DNA of 11,405 nt, from positions 1 to 11,405 of the forward strand of contig JBFGCT010000133.1 in assembly GCA_041581055.1 (NCBI GenBank), read 5' to 3'. The translations under genes and the position numbers were made by a program. Each line of letters begins with the position of its first letter. Position 1 is the stretch's first letter. Shown here piece by piece: positions 11,108 to 11,405 of this stretch. The notes below the pieces were generated by a model. The model did no database searches and was not told where the DNA came from. It saw nothing but the letters and a program-made list of their open reading frames with translations. This DNA is from JBFGCT01 sp041581055 (lineage in GTDB: Bacteria; Actinomycetota; Acidimicrobiia; Acidimicrobiales; Ilumatobacteraceae).

Positions 11108-11405
11108 GTGTCCCGCGATCCGAACGGCGCGAGCGGAGGAGCCCCAGGCTGCGGGCACGCGGCGCCGCCGATCGAGTTCGAGCTGAACGGCCGGCCGGTC
11201 GAGGTCGCCGACGACGGCTGCTCGCTGCTGGAAGCGCTGCGCGACCGGCTCGGCGTGCGGTCGCCGAAGGACGGCTGCAGCCCACAGGGTCAGTGCGGTT
11301 GTTGCACGGTGTGGGTGGACGGCTCGGCGCGGGTCGCCTGCGTGACACCGGCCAAGCGGATCGCCGGCCGCCAGGTCACCACGGTGGAGGGGCTGGCCGA
11401 CGCCG
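11108..11405 (+). CDS. [2Fe-2S] subunit or domain of a xanthine dehydrogenase-type molybdenum hydroxylase, N-terminal fragment
   Basis: An open frame from GTG 11108 runs off the right edge; 99 residues are visible. They form a plant-type ferredoxin fold as in the small subunits of CO dehydrogenase, xanthine dehydrogenase and aldehyde oxidoreductases. The cluster-binding loop is GCSPQGQCGCCTVWVDG (56-72), with C57, C63 and C66, and C78 in VACVTP as fourth ligand. It would pass electrons from a molybdopterin centre. First-to-second cysteine spacing is five residues, one more than the usual four, and an extra C65 is present. The start is uncertain: GGAGGAG at 11135-11141 lies inside the frame without a start codon at the right distance. 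Whether it is a separate small subunit or the start of a fused enzyme cannot be told. Confidence 0.85.
   Translation, partial: MSRDPNGASGGAPGCGHAAPPIEFELNGRPVEVADDGCSLLEALRDRLGVRSPKDGCSPQGQCGCCTVWVDGSARVACVTPAKRIAGRQVTTVEGLADA

Noticed and set aside
8853..11348. Upstream part of a 1130-codon open frame on the minus strand.
   Set aside because: It is antisense to the fasciclin-OmpA, helix-hairpin-helix and ferredoxin genes, is Arg/Gly/Asp-rich with no domain, and only the part from ATG 8852 downward makes a normal protein with a signal peptide.

Overview
The window is GC-rich DNA from an actinobacterium. Evidence for this is two WhiB-family iron-sulfur regulators, an LPXTG surface protein, Tat export of a lipoprotein, and several genes that appear to start leaderless from a TANNNT -10 box. 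The gene content would fit Acidimicrobiia (Ilumatobacter-like), but that placement is my inference. Nothing looks like a phage, insertion sequence, CRISPR array, tRNA or rRNA.

Region 1-1770. The 3' end of a sortase-anchored protein carrying an in-frame 21-bp minisatellite is followed 11 nt later by a WhiB-like gene. After a ~585-nt stretch with only small candidate ORFs comes a second, paralogous WhiB-like gene. That stretch contains a strong intrinsic terminator (1055-1094) and an upstream segment (998-1010) that can pair with the terminator's 5' arm. This is the architecture of a translation-controlled attenuator, like that described for whiB7/wblC. It is the most interesting item in the window. 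A group of GC-rich inverted repeats (1651-1774) closes the region.

Region 1805-3389. A membrane-anchored TlpA/ResA-like thioredoxin and a CcdA-like thiol:disulfide transporter form a two-gene redox operon. A perfect 66-bp tandem duplication at their junction has doubled the ribosome-binding site and start-codon overlap.

Region 3415-5595. A class I CoA-transferase (minus) and a NUDT19-like Nudix hydrolase (plus) are divergently transcribed from a 78-bp gap, which suggests a small CoA/acyl-CoA module.

Region 5652-7946. An Fe-S cluster module holds an Mrp/ApbC carrier ATPase (minus), a SufR-like regulator with four C-terminal cysteines (plus) and an A-type carrier (plus). Mrp and the regulator share a 40-bp gap with two facing -10 boxes and a possible operator between them. 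The A-type carrier has its own likely promoter overlapping the regulator's stop codon.

Region 7956-11405. A Tat-exported lipoprotein with a probable thioredoxin-like domain (minus) is divergent from an ArfA/OmpATb-like envelope protein with an inserted fasciclin (FAS1) domain. That gene is followed closely by a membrane-anchored helix-hairpin-helix protein and the 5' end of a molybdenum hydroxylase [2Fe-2S] subunit, which runs off the window.
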